Positions 51,996 to 61,739 of a stretch of DNA of 64,000 nt are shown here, one piece after another. The translations under genes and the position numbers were made by a program. The stretch is from NCBI RefSeq assembly GCF_001314995.1, contig NZ_CP012938.1, positions 1,922,001 to 1,986,000 on the forward strand, in the 5' to 3' direction. This DNA comes from Bacteroides ovatus. Lineage in GTDB: Bacteria; Bacteroidota; Bacteroidia; Bacteroidales; Bacteroidaceae. The notes beneath the pieces are model-generated. The model searched no databases and was not told where the DNA came from. It worked only from the letters and a program-made list of their open reading frames with translations. The number at the start of each line of letters is the position of its first letter. Position 1 is the first letter of the stretch.

Positions 51996-54629
51996 ATGAG
52001 AATGTATGTAAAAGTAATGGCAGCGGTCATTGCATGTATATTGCTGAGTGGAGAAGCGCTCTCGGCATTTGCAACTACCCCCGCTACAGAAAATCTGAGT
52101 TGGTTTAAAAAGAAAAAGAAAAAACCAGAAGAGAAAGAAGAGAAGAGTAAAAGCGACTACGAGAAATTAGTGGAAGACAGTAAAACGACCAAAGGGATGT
52201 TTGCTGTACATCAAAAGAAGAATGATTATTATTTTGAAATTCCCACCTCACTTTTGGGACGTGACTTATTAGTTGTCAATAAGCTGCAACGAGTTCCTGC
52301 CGAACTTAATGATGCGGGTGTAAACCGCGGAGTAAACTATGAAAACCAGATGGTTTGCATGGAATGGGACAAAGCGACGGGCAAACTAATGTTACGCCAA
52401 CAACGTCCATTACCTCTGGCCCCCCAAACGGACGCTATCTTCCGTTCGGTAAAGGATAATTTTATCTCTCCGCTGATTGCCGCATTCAAGATCGAAGCAG
52501 TCAATGCAGATTCTACGGCATTAGTAATCAAGGTGAATGATATTTATGATGGTACGGAAACCAGTATCAATAACGTATTTACCAATATTAATCTGGGTAC
52601 TTCGGCTATCAAGAATTTATCACGTATTCTATCCATCAAATCCTTTTCAAACAATGTCGTGGCAACTTCCGAGTTGACTACCCGGGTAACGGAAGGTACT
52701 ACTACTGTTTATGTAACGGTGGAAGTTAGTTCTTCTATTCTCTTATTACCCGAAAAGCCGATGATGGGACGGTTCGACAATCAGAAGGTCGGTTATTTCA
52801 CGAATCCGTTATTAAGTTTTAGTGATGCGCAGCAGCGTACGGATAAGACACAGTATATCACCCGCTGGCGTATGGAACCCAAACCGGAAGATCGGGAGGC
52901 TTATCTGAAAGGTCAGATGGTGGAACCTGCCAAACCGATTGTCTTCTACATTGATAATTCAACGCCTTACCAATGGCGTACGTACATTAAGAAAGGTATT
53001 GAGGACTGGCAGATTGCTTTTGAAAAGGCTGGTTTCAAGAATGCGATTATCGCCAAGGAAATCACGGACAGTATGCATGTAGATATGGACGATGTCAACT
53101 ACTCCGTACTGACTTATGCAGCTTCAGAAAAGAAAAATGCAATGGGACCTTCTCTGTTAGATCCACGTTCCGGAGAAATTCTGGAAGCTGATATTATGTG
53201 GTGGCACAATGTGCTTTCTATGGTACGTGAATGGATTACTGTCCAGACCGGAACAGTGTGTCCGGAAGCACGTAATGTACAATTGCCTGATGCTTTGATG
53301 GGAGATGCCATTCGATTCGTTGCCTGTCATGAGGTAGGCCACTCTCTGGGACTCCGCCACAATATGATGGGTTCATGGGCTTTCCCGACAGATTCATTAC
53401 GTTCCGAAGCATTCACTTCCAGAATGAACTCTACCGCTTCATCTATCATGGATTATGCACGATTCAATTATATCGCACAGCCTGGAGATGGCGTGAAAGT
53501 TCTTTCTCCGCATATCGGTCCATACGATATGTTCGCTATCGAATATGGATATCGTTGGTACGGAAAGAGTACTCCGGAAGAAGAAAAGGATATTTTATTC
53601 GATTTCTTGAGCAAACATACTGATCGGCTTTATAAATATAGTGAAGCACAGGATGTCCGCGATGCGGTAGATCCACGTGCACAGAACGAAGATTTAGGTG
53701 ATGATCCGGTTCGCTCTTCTTTACTTGGCATTGAGAATCTGAAACGTATCGTTCCACAAATTCTTCAATGGACTACTACCGGTGAGAAGGGACAAACTTA
53801 TGAAGAAGCATCTCGCCTCTACTACGCTGTAATCAACCAATGGAACAACTATTTATATCATGTCCTTGCCAATATTGGCGGCATCTACATTGAAAATACA
53901 ATTGTAGGAGACGGCGTTAAAACTTATACATTCGTAGAGAAAGAGAAACAACAAGCTTCACTGAAATTTCTGATGGATGAAGTTTTGACATACCCTAAAT
54001 GGCTGTTTGACACGGAAGTGGGGCAATATACTTATCTACTTCGCAATACTCCCATCGGAAAACAGGAAAATGCTCCTACACAAATCTTAAAGAACGCCCA
54101 AGCCTATATCCTTTGGGATTTACTTGGCAATACTCGTTTGATGCGTATGATAGAGAATGAATCTGTCAACGGAAAGAAAGCCTTTACAGTAGTGGAACTT
54201 ATGGACGGACTTCATAAGAATATTTTCGGTGTTACCGAACGCGGTGGTATCCCTAATGTTATGGAACGTTCTTTGCAGAAAAACTTCCTCGATGCATTAC
54301 TTACAGCCGCTGCAGAACCGGAAGCCGTTAAAATCAACAAGAAGATTGCAAACGAGCATTTCTTGCTTGACCACGCTACTCCTTTCTGTAGCTGTTACGC
54401 TGCCGAACAACGTGCACTTCGTCAGGAAGACCGGATGGGTGCTCCACGTGTGCTCAATTTCTATGGCAGTCAGCTCAACCGTATTTCAGATGCTATCTCT
54501 GTGAAACGCGGTGAATTATTACGTATCAAGAAGTTGTTGCAGAACCGTCTCGGAACTTCCGATACTGCTGCACGCTATCATTATGAGGACATGATTCTAC
54601 GTATTAATACTGCTTTAGGAATCAAATAA
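51996..54629 (+). CDS. Zinc-dependent metalloprotease (DUF5117/DUF5118/DUF4953)
   Basis: An 877-residue exported protease. A signal peptide (VMAAVIACILLSGEALSAFA) is followed by a lysine-rich tract (FKKKKKKPEEKEEKSKS), the DUF5118 domain (about 45-95), the DUF5117 domain (about 100-290), and a metzincin-type catalytic region with HEVGHSLGLRH (His445, Glu446, His449, His455) and a Met-turn-like SSIMDYARFNY. The partner gene cut off at the left edge has the same N-terminal layout. It opens an operon with SusC and SusD. It may process protein or peptide ligands for the uptake pair; the substrate is unknown. Confidence 0.92.
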   Translation: MRMYVKVMAAVIACILLSGEALSAFATTPATENLSWFKKKKKKPEEKEEKSKSDYEKLVEDSKTTKGMFAVHQKKNDYYFEIPTSLLGRDLLVVNKLQRVPAELNDAGVNRGVNYENQMVCMEWDKATGKLMLRQQRPLPLAPQTDAIFRSVKDNFISPLIAAFKIEAVNADSTALVIKVNDIYDGTETSINNVFTNINLGTSAIKNLSRILSIKSFSNNVVATSELTTRVTEGTTTVYVTVEVSSSILLLPEKPMMGRFDNQKVGYFTNPLLSFSDAQQRTDKTQYITRWRMEPKPEDREAYLKGQMVEPAKPIVFYIDNSTPYQWRTYIKKGIEDWQIAFEKAGFKNAIIAKEITDSMHVDMDDVNYSVLTYAASEKKNAMGPSLLDPRSGEILEADIMWWHNVLSMVREWITVQTGTVCPEARNVQLPDALMGDAIRFVACHEVGHSLGLRHNMMGSWAFPTDSLRSEAFTSRMNSTASSIMDYARFNYIAQPGDGVKVLSPHIGPYDMFAIEYGYRWYGKSTPEEEKDILFDFLSKHTDRLYKYSEAQDVRDAVDPRAQNEDLGDDPVRSSLLGIENLKRIVPQILQWTTTGEKGQTYEEASRLYYAVINQWNNYLYHVLANIGGIYIENTIVGDGVKTYTFVEKEKQQASLKFLMDEVLTYPKWLFDTEVGQYTYLLRNTPIGKQENAPTQILKNAQAYILWDLLGNTRLMRMIENESVNGKKAFTVVELMDGLHKNIFGVTERGGIPNVMERSLQKNFLDALLTAAAEPEAVKINKKIANEHFLLDHATPFCSCYAAEQRALRQEDRMGAPRVLNFYGSQLNRISDAISVKRGELLRIKKLLQNRLGTSDTAARYHYEDMILRINTALGIK

Positions 54630-54659
54630 AACCACTTATTACTTTAACTATCTACATTA

Positions 54660-57600
54660 ATGAGAAAAAAATACTTGTGCATTCTTATATGCCTCTTTGC
54701 AAATGCGCTGGCCTTTGCCAGCGCTGCTAATCGTACAATCACCGGAGTCGTTATATCCGGTGAAGATAATGAACCTCTGATCGGTGCTTCCGTATATGTT
54801 AACGCAGATGACTTGAAAAAGGCCGGAGCATCACAGACTTCTCTAGGTACTATCACTGATATGGATGGTAAATTCTCCATTTCCATTCCGGAAAAGGTGA
54901 CTAGGTTACATTGTAGTTATATAGGATTTGAAGAACAAGACATCGTTTTGCAAGCAGGAAAAGATACTTATCGTATTGTACTTCAAGCTTCATCACACAC
55001 ATTAGGAGACGTAGTAGTAACTGGTTATCAAGAACTGGAACGTCGTAAACTGACTGCTGCCATTGCCAAAGTAGATGTTACAGATGGAATGGTAGGTGCT
55101 GCAAAAAGTATCGATCAGGCGTTAGCAGGACAAATCGCCGGTGTAGCTGTTACGACAACTTCTGGTGCACCGGGAGCTCCAGCACGTATTCGTATTCGTG
55201 GTACGGCTTCATTAAATGGAACACAAGACCCATTATGGGTATTGGATGGAATACCTTTGGAGGGGACAGATATTCCAGAGATTAACAAAGATAACGATAA
55301 TGACATTGTAAATATGTCACAATCTTCTATCGCAGGTTTGAGCCCAAACGACATTGAAAGCATTACGATATTAAAAGATGCAGCTGCTACTGCCATTTAT
55401 GGCGCACGTGCTGCAAATGGTGTAATTGTGGTAACAACCAAAAGAGGAAAAACCGGAAAACCTGTTATTAACTTCAATACTAAATTGACTTATACTCCAA
55501 ATCTCAATACTTCACGACTCAACTTACTAAACTCGGAAGAGAAAGTCGATTTGGAACTTCAATTATTAAAAGAAGCACGGTTTGACATATTATGGGGATT
55601 AACAGATCCGATACCGGTATTTCCTGAAAAAGGAAAAGTTGCTGCTATCATGAAACAATATAACTTAATAGACATCTATAAAGAACAGGGGTGGAACGGA
55701 CTGACACCTGAAGCCCAAAATGCTATAAACAAACTGAAAACAATCAATACAGACTGGAATGATATATTATTCAGAGATGCTTTCACGCAAGAATATAACT
55801 TTAGCATTTCCGGTGGTAGCGAAAAGGTTACTTATTACAACTCACTTGGTTATGTCAAAGAAAACGGAAATGTACCAGGTGTAAGCATGAGCCGTTTTAA
55901 TCTGACCAGTAAAACGTCTTACCAAATCAACAAAATATTAAAAATTGGAATGTCTATTTTTGCCAACAGACGCAAGAATAACACATTTATGACTGATACT
56001 TACGGACTTATTAACCCTATATATTATTCACGTATCGCCAACCCTTACTTTGCTCCGTTTGACGAACAAGGAAACTACCTTTACGATTACGACGTAGTCA
56101 GAAGTAATGAAACAGATGAAAAGCAAGGCTTTAATATATTCGAAGAACGAGCAAACACCAATAAAGAATCTGTCACCACAGCCATCAATTCTATCTTTGA
56201 TGTTCAGCTACGTTTTAACGATCAGTGGAAAGTTTATTCACAGATTGGTGTGCAATGGGATCAATTGTCGCAAGAAGAATATGCCGGGATAAATTCATAT
56301 AATATTAGGAATATACGTGAAACCAATAAATATTGGAAAAATGGTGTACAAACCTATCTTATACCAGAAGGAGGCATGCTTAAAACAACTAATAGTACAA
56401 CCTCACAACTCACATGGAAAATCCAAGGAGAATACAAAAACACATTTGGGGATATACATGACATACAAATAATGGCTGGTTCGGAAATTCGCAAAAACTG
56501 GGTAGACAACCAAGCCTCAACCGGATACGGATATGATCCCAAGAAACTAACATTCCAGAATCTCATATTTAAAGATGAAGCACAAGCCAATGATTGGAAT
56601 CTAAAAACTAAATCGTACAAGGAAAACGCTTTTGCTTCTTTCTTTGCCAATGGTTCATATACTTTAATGAATCGTTATACATTGGGAGGAAGTGTGCGCA
56701 TGGATGGTTCTGATTTATTCGGAGTAGATAAGAAATACCGTTTCTTACCAATCTATTCGGTAAGTGGTCTATGGCGTTTATCAAATGAGTCGTTCATTAG
56801 ACAATACAAATGGATTGATAATTTAGCTCTTCGCCTTTCTTATGGTTTACAAGGAAATATTGATAAGGGAACCTCTCCATTCCTAGTCGGAAAATATGAT
56901 AATGTGAATATTTTACCTGGTTACAGTGAAGAAAATATTATTATCAATAGTGCTCCCAACAGTAAATTACGCTGGGAAAAAACTGCATCTTACAATCTAG
57001 GAATAGATTTTTCTGTACTCAATCAAGCCATCAATCTTAGTGTAGATTACTACTATAGAAAAGGAACAGACTTAATTGGTTCTAAAGCATTAGCTTTAGA
57101 AAATGGATTCACTAATATGTCTATAAACTGGGCTAGTATGGAAAATAAAGGTGTAGAAATAAACCTGCAGACACGTAATATCACCACTAAAAATTTCTCT
57201 TGGTACACTACTTTCAACTTCGCATATAATCAAAATAAAGTACTAAAAGTACTTACAGATAAAAGCCAAGTGACTCCTAGTCTGGAAGGATATCCTGTAG
57301 GTGCAATCTTTGCACTAAAAACAAAAGGTATAAATCCTGATACAGGACAAATCTATCTTGAGAATAAAGAGGGAAAAGCTGTCACTGTAGAAGAGTTATT
57401 CAGAATGACATCGAATGAAGATGGTCTTGGCACTTACCAAATAGGACCAAGTACTGAAGAACAAAGAGACTTTTACAGCTATGTTGGAACGTCAGATGCT
57501 CCCTACACGGGCGGTTTTCTAAATACGTTCAATTACCGAAATTGGGAACTGAATCTGAATTTTTCATATAATTTTGGAGCACACGTAAAAACAACTCCAA

Positions 57601-58007
57601 GTTATAATGTATCCGACTTAGACCCAGGGCGCAATATGAATAGAGACATACTGGATAGATGGACACCGGAAAATACAACAGGAAAGTTCCCTGCATTAGC
57701 AACGTACAATTACAATCCGGCCGACTACTACTTGTTCAGTACTCGAAATGACATTTACAGATCACTGGATATCTGGGTAAAAAAGCTAAGCTTTGTACGT
57801 CTACAAAATATACGTCTTGCTTACCGGGTTCCATCCGAATGGCTTCATAAACTAAGTATCGGCGGAGCAACTGTAGGATTAGAGGCTCGTAACCTATTCG
57901 TTATCAGCTCTAATTATGATAATTATATGGATCCGGAGTCAATGGGCAACTTATACTCTACCCCAGTTCCCAAATCCATTACCTTCAATCTAAGTCTTAA
58001 CTTTTAA
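54660..58007 (+). CDS. SusC/RagA TonB-dependent outer membrane transporter
   Basis: A 1115-residue transporter. Signal peptide (LICLFANALAFASA), carboxypeptidase-regulatory-like domain (about 26-110, ITGVVISGEDNEPLIGASVYV), TonB-box-like DVVVTGYQ, plug domain with IRIRGTASLNGTQDPLWVLDG and the diagnostic AAATAIYGARAANGVIVVTT, then a beta barrel ending in NLSLNF. It starts 30 bp after the metalloprotease gene and is followed after 10 bp by SusD. A peptide or protein-derived ligand is a fair inference from the linked protease, but not shown. Confidence 0.95.
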   Translation: MRKKYLCILICLFANALAFASAANRTITGVVISGEDNEPLIGASVYVNADDLKKAGASQTSLGTITDMDGKFSISIPEKVTRLHCSYIGFEEQDIVLQAGKDTYRIVLQASSHTLGDVVVTGYQELERRKLTAAIAKVDVTDGMVGAAKSIDQALAGQIAGVAVTTTSGAPGAPARIRIRGTASLNGTQDPLWVLDGIPLEGTDIPEINKDNDNDIVNMSQSSIAGLSPNDIESITILKDAAATAIYGARAANGVIVVTTKRGKTGKPVINFNTKLTYTPNLNTSRLNLLNSEEKVDLELQLLKEARFDILWGLTDPIPVFPEKGKVAAIMKQYNLIDIYKEQGWNGLTPEAQNAINKLKTINTDWNDILFRDAFTQEYNFSISGGSEKVTYYNSLGYVKENGNVPGVSMSRFNLTSKTSYQINKILKIGMSIFANRRKNNTFMTDTYGLINPIYYSRIANPYFAPFDEQGNYLYDYDVVRSNETDEKQGFNIFEERANTNKESVTTAINSIFDVQLRFNDQWKVYSQIGVQWDQLSQEEYAGINSYNIRNIRETNKYWKNGVQTYLIPEGGMLKTTNSTTSQLTWKIQGEYKNTFGDIHDIQIMAGSEIRKNWVDNQASTGYGYDPKKLTFQNLIFKDEAQANDWNLKTKSYKENAFASFFANGSYTLMNRYTLGGSVRMDGSDLFGVDKKYRFLPIYSVSGLWRLSNESFIRQYKWIDNLALRLSYGLQGNIDKGTSPFLVGKYDNVNILPGYSEENIIINSAPNSKLRWEKTASYNLGIDFSVLNQAINLSVDYYYRKGTDLIGSKALALENGFTNMSINWASMENKGVEINLQTRNITTKNFSWYTTFNFAYNQNKVLKVLTDKSQVTPSLEGYPVGAIFALKTKGINPDTGQIYLENKEGKAVTVEELFRMTSNEDGLGTYQIGPSTEEQRDFYSYVGTSDAPYTGGFLNTFNYRNWELNLNFSYNFGAHVKTTPSYNVSDLDPGRNMNRDILDRWTPENTTGKFPALATYNYNPADYYLFSTRNDIYRSLDIWVKKLSFVRLQNIRLAYRVPSEWLHKLSIGGATVGLEARNLFVISSNYDNYMDPESMGNLYSTPVPKSITFNLSLNF

Positions 58008-58017
58008 AAAATATATT

Positions 58018-59355
58018 ATGACAAAGAAAATATATTATATATTCACATTAATAGGAAGCCTGTTATTATCTTCCTGTGATAGTTATTTGGACATACAACC
58101 AGTAGGCCAAGTAATTCCCAATACGCTAGCTGAATACAGAGCTTTATTCACAACAGCTTACAATACAGCACTCAATGACAGAGGAATATGCGAAATCAGA
58201 ACAGATATCGCAACCATATTACAGTCTGATGCCACTTCCAAAAATTCTTTAGGAGATGTTGAAAAATGGAATGATGTTAATCCGAATGCAAGTACGAGAC
58301 AATTTGGATGGGCGGCCTATTATACCAATATCTATTATGCCAACGCAATCATCGATAAAAAAGATGAAATATCAGAAGGAAGCCAAGAAGATATTAATCA
58401 ATTAGTTGGAGAAGCTTACCTCATGAGAGCATATATGCATTTCATATTGGTCAATCTTTATGGACAACCTTATACAGCTACCGGAGCATTAGAAACCAAA
58501 GCAGTTCCTCTAAAACTCAATACTGATTTAGAAGAAATACCATCAAGAAATACTGTAAAGGAAATATATACCTCTATTTTATCTGATATAGAAACAGCAC
58601 GGAAACTGATTAATAAAAAAGAATGGGAAATTCAATATTCATACCGTTTTTCAACATTATCAGTAGATGCTATGGAATCACGGGTATATTTATACATGGG
58701 TGAATGGAGCAAATCTTATGAAGCTTCGGAACGTATATTAGCCGGAAAATCGACATTGGTAAACCTAAATGATGAAGGAGGCAAACTTCCTAATGAATTT
58801 ACATCTGTAGAAATGATCACTGCCTATGAAGTTTTTCCAAATAGCGATTATGCCGGATCACTCTTACTTTACCCTTCATTTTTACAAGAATATGAGGAAG
58901 GAAAAGATCTACGTCCAAACAAGTATTATCAAGCAAATAAAAATGGAAATTATACTTCCATCAAAAGTGGTGAATCTAAATTCAAATGTACTTTCCGCAC
59001 CGGAGAGCTTTATTTAAATTCAGCAGAAGCTGCTGCACATTTAAACAAATTACCTGAAGCACGTACCCGGCTCTTGAAACTAATAGAGAATCGTTATACA
59101 TCAGAAGGTTATGAGCAGAAAAAGAATGAAATAAATGCGATGAGCCAAGAAAAGCTAGTCACAGAAATTCTGAAAGAACGTGCTCGCGAGCTTGCTTTTG
59201 AAGGCCATCGCTGGTTTGATTTACGCCGAACTACCCGACCGGAAATCAAAAAAGAAATTGAAGATGTAACCTACACACTTGTACAAGATGATTCCCGTTA
59301 CACATTGCGTATTCCACAAGATGCAATTGATGCTAATCCCGGACTTTTAAACTAA
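58018..59355 (+). CDS. SusD/RagB family nutrient-binding lipoprotein
   Basis: A 445-residue lipoprotein with the lipobox at Cys20 (SLLLSSC) and the opening DSYLDIQPVGQVIPNTLAEY. The TPR-like QLVGEAYLMRAYMHFILVNLYGQPY and the C-terminal RARELAFEGHRWFDLRRTTRPE are SusD hallmarks. It is the binding partner of the SusC at 54660-58007. At 445 residues it is shorter than many SusD proteins. A terminator follows 46 bp later. Confidence 0.95.
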   Translation: MTKKIYYIFTLIGSLLLSSCDSYLDIQPVGQVIPNTLAEYRALFTTAYNTALNDRGICEIRTDIATILQSDATSKNSLGDVEKWNDVNPNASTRQFGWAAYYTNIYYANAIIDKKDEISEGSQEDINQLVGEAYLMRAYMHFILVNLYGQPYTATGALETKAVPLKLNTDLEEIPSRNTVKEIYTSILSDIETARKLINKKEWEIQYSYRFSTLSVDAMESRVYLYMGEWSKSYEASERILAGKSTLVNLNDEGGKLPNEFTSVEMITAYEVFPNSDYAGSLLLYPSFLQEYEEGKDLRPNKYYQANKNGNYTSIKSGESKFKCTFRTGELYLNSAEAAAHLNKLPEARTRLLKLIENRYTSEGYEQKKNEINAMSQEKLVTEILKERARELAFEGHRWFDLRRTTRPEIKKEIEDVTYTLVQDDSRYTLRIPQDAIDANPGLLN

Positions 59356-59401
59356 TAACCAAGCATTTTTCATAGAAACAAACCGCCTGACATCATAGAC
59401 T

Positions 59402-59441
59402 AAAAAGCTCCCTTTACCTAAAGCGTAAAAGGAGCTTTTTT
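59402..59441 (+). terminator. Terminator of the metalloprotease-SusCD operon
   Basis: AAAAGCTCC pairs with GGAGCTTTT, extended inside by CTTTAC/GTAAAAG; a T-run (TTTTTTT) closes it on the plus strand. It lies 47 bp after the SusD stop. Confidence 0.85.
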
Positions 59442-59515
59442 TAATCTATCTACTAGCCATTTCTCATTTTGTACACCTACCTCATTCACCATTAAATCTT
59501 TATCCCCTAAAAGCA

Positions 59516-59545
59516 TTGTTCTTTAACAAGAAATCCGTATCTTTG
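59516..59545 (+). promoter_or_regulatory. Strong Bacteroides promoter of the structured RNA
   Basis: TTG at 59516-59518, a 19-bp spacer and TATCTTTG at 59538-59545: a full match to the Bacteroides consensus. Transcription should start near 59550-59556. Confidence 0.8.
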
Positions 59546-59549
59546 TAGC

Positions 59550-59746
59550 GACTTATTACGATTAATAACGTAGAAGCGTTTAGAATATTATCTCTATTCA
59601 GAATCTGGTAAATTCTTTAATTGGGGAGATAATGGCAACTAAGCGTTCACGTCTTTGTTATATGCAAGGGCGTGGACTCTGTTGTTCATTTCCCAATAGG
59701 TTTACCAGAGCCTTGAATAGAATGAACTAACGACGTCCACGCTTCT
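59550..59746 (+). ncRNA. Structured non-coding RNA, possibly 6S RNA
   Basis: Almost the whole 175-200 nt between promoter and 59746 folds. In one fold the ends pair (AGAAGCGT 59572-59579 with ACGCTTCT 59739-59746). Inside lie CTATTCA with TGAATAG, CTGGTAAA with TTTACCAG and ATTGGG with CCCAAT, topped by a hairpin of 59645-59653 with 59669-59677. In a second fold the 3' half forms its own hairpin: GCGTGGAC (59670-59677) with GTCCACGC (59735-59742) and GTTCATT with AATGAAC. A closed rod with an internal bubble, about 180 nt, driven by a strong promoter and able to rearrange, is the shape of 6S RNA. A regulatory leader for the WG-repeat gene is the alternative. No T-run follows. Confidence 0.55.
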
Positions 59747-59795
59747 CTTGTATATATATGGTATCCGGACGCTTACCACACAAACAATAAAGGTA

Positions 59796-60479
59796 ATGAG
59801 CAGCACTATTACAAAGTTCTTCGCTTCTTTTTTAGCTTATGGGGTAGCTAATAAGAAAAAGCGCTTCTCGGCAATTGGCCGTTTCTCCGAAGGATTGGCT
59901 CCGGTAAAAGGAAAAATCCAATGGGGATACATTAATAAAGAGTATGACATTGTCATTCCTCTAATGTATGAACGGGCTTTCTCGTTTAAAGAAGGATTAG
60001 GGATGGTAGTACTCAATTCTCAATACGGATTCATCGACCATACCGGACAAATACGGATTCCGTTTAAATACGCAGCCGCTCACTCGTTTGAGCAAGAATG
60101 TGCACGAGTATGTCACGATGGATTATGGGGACTGATTGACAGACAAGGAAACTACATTCTTCCACCGACTTACAGTCAAATGGAGCAATTCGCGGAAGGA
60201 TTAGCCCTCGTCTCACTACACAACAAAGTAGGATTCATTAATAAGAAAGGAGAAGTTGTCATTCCGCTGGAATATGATAACGGATGCTCTTTTTCCGAAG
60301 GATTGGCTGCTGTTTGCATTGAAAGCCAGTCATCCAAGTGGGGATACATAAACAAAGATAATGAAGAAGTACTTCCTTTTAAGTACGATATTGCAGAACC
60401 CTTTTATAACAACATAGCTCGAGTGGGTCTCTATGGAAAAAGCATGAAAATCAACAAGCAGGGCAGTGAATGTCTATAA
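59796..60479 (+). CDS. WG-repeat protein
   Basis: A 227-residue protein made of about five WG (tryptophan-glycine) beta repeats: WGYINKEYDIVIPLMYERA, YGFIDHTGQIRIPFKYAAA, WGLIDRQGNYILPPTYSQM, VGFINKKGEVVIPLEYDNG and WGYINKDNEEVLPFKYDIA. The start at 59796 is chosen for its close AAAGG ribosome site; the frame runs 16 codons further up into the structured RNA. There is no clear signal peptide, so it may be cytoplasmic. Its function is unknown. Confidence 0.85.
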   Translation: MSSTITKFFASFLAYGVANKKKRFSAIGRFSEGLAPVKGKIQWGYINKEYDIVIPLMYERAFSFKEGLGMVVLNSQYGFIDHTGQIRIPFKYAAAHSFEQECARVCHDGLWGLIDRQGNYILPPTYSQMEQFAEGLALVSLHNKVGFINKKGEVVIPLEYDNGCSFSEGLAAVCIESQSSKWGYINKDNEEVLPFKYDIAEPFYNNIARVGLYGKSMKINKQGSECL

Positions 60480-60538
60480 AACAACCACTCTACGCATTTA
60501 TTCATCTCAACACGCGAAGACATTCTGTTCTAAAACAT

Positions 60539-60570
60539 CCCCTTACGAACAACAACGTAAGGGGATTTTT
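60539..60570 (+). terminator. Terminator after the WG-repeat gene
   Basis: CCCCTTACG (60539-60547) with CGTAAGGGG (60556-60564), an 8-nt loop, followed by ATTTTTC. Confidence 0.85.
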
Positions 60571-60609
60571 CGTACTTTCGAACATGTTAAATCTTTAATA
60601 CGCAACATT

Positions 60610-61716
60610 ATGATTATCGGAGTACCAAAGGAAATCAAAAACAATGAGAACCGTGTAGGCATGACACCTTCGGGAGTGGCTGAAGTGGTAAAACAAGGGC
60701 ATCGGGTATTTATCCAACATACAGCGGGAATAAATAGCGGTTTTCCGGATGAAGCATATCAAGCTGTCGGCGCACATATCCTGCCAACAATAGAAGATAT
60801 TTACGCCACTGCCGAGATGATCGTAAAGGTGAAAGAACCGATAGTCACCGAATATAACTTAATCAGAAAAGGACAGTTACTATTCACTTATTTCCATTTT
60901 GCTTCCGACCGGGAGTTAACCCTCGCCATGCTCTCCAACAAATCAATATGCCTGGCTTATGAAACTGTAGAAGAAGCAGACCACTCATTACTTTTATTAA
61001 TTCCCATGAGTGAAGTTGCCGGACGTATGTCTATCCAGGAAGGCGCCCGTTTTCTGGAAAAACCGCAAGGCGGAAAAGGTATCCTTTTGGGAGGTGTACC
61101 AGGTGTTAAACCGGCTAAAGTATTAATTTTAGGAGGTGGAGTTGTAGGTAGCAATGCCGCACAAATGGCTGCTGGAATGGGGGCAGATGTCACTATTACA
61201 GATATAAATCTGGCACGTCTGCGCTATTTGAGCGAGACACTGCCGAAGAATGTAAAGACATTATACGCATCCGAACTAAGAATCAGAAAAGAATTGCCGG
61301 ATGTAGATTTAGTTGTCGGCTCTGTACTGATTCCCGGTGATAAAGCACCACATTTGATTACCAAAGAGATGCTTTCAATGATGCAGCCCGGCACAGTATT
61401 AGTAGATGTAGCAATCGATCAGGGAGGATGTTTTGAAACCTCTCACCCGACCACTCACAGTGCACCGACCTATATTGTAGATGGAATCGTTCATTATGCA
61501 GTAGCTAACATTCCGGGAGCTGTACCTTACACTTCCACCCTTGCACTGACCAATGCTACCCTCCCCTATGTGATCGCTTTAGCAAATAAGGGATGGAAAA
61601 AAGCCTGCAAAGAAAATACAGCATTAGCACTCGGATTAAATATCGTAGAAGGAAAAATCGTTTATAAGGCCGTAGCCGACGTATTTGGTTTAAAGTACGA
61701 TCCTATCAGCCTATAA
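60610..61716 (+). CDS. ald: Alanine dehydrogenase
   Basis: A 368-residue NAD-dependent enzyme that interconverts L-alanine and pyruvate plus ammonia. The ATG at 60610 (MIIGVPKEIKNNENRVGMTP) is the family start; the longer frame from 60466 crosses a terminator. Key regions: KVKEPIVTEYNLI (about 75), FTYFHFASDRELT (about 95), the NAD site VLILGGGVVGSNAAQMAAGMG (seen around 171-190) and DQGGCFETSHPTTH (about 271). The length equals that of other alanine dehydrogenases. A TACTTTCG sequence at 60573-60580 may be its -7 element. Confidence 0.95.
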   Translation: MIIGVPKEIKNNENRVGMTPSGVAEVVKQGHRVFIQHTAGINSGFPDEAYQAVGAHILPTIEDIYATAEMIVKVKEPIVTEYNLIRKGQLLFTYFHFASDRELTLAMLSNKSICLAYETVEEADHSLLLLIPMSEVAGRMSIQEGARFLEKPQGGKGILLGGVPGVKPAKVLILGGGVVGSNAAQMAAGMGADVTITDINLARLRYLSETLPKNVKTLYASELRIRKELPDVDLVVGSVLIPGDKAPHLITKEMLSMMQPGTVLVDVAIDQGGCFETSHPTTHSAPTYIVDGIVHYAVANIPGAVPYTSTLALTNATLPYVIALANKGWKKACKENTALALGLNIVEGKIVYKAVADVFGLKYDPISL

Positions 61717-61739
61717 CTATGCATTTTCACCATACAGTA

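Noticed and set aside
60466..60609. N-terminal extension of alanine dehydrogenase
   Set aside because: It would overlap the WG-repeat gene end and cross a clear terminator; the ATG at 60610 fits the family start exactly.
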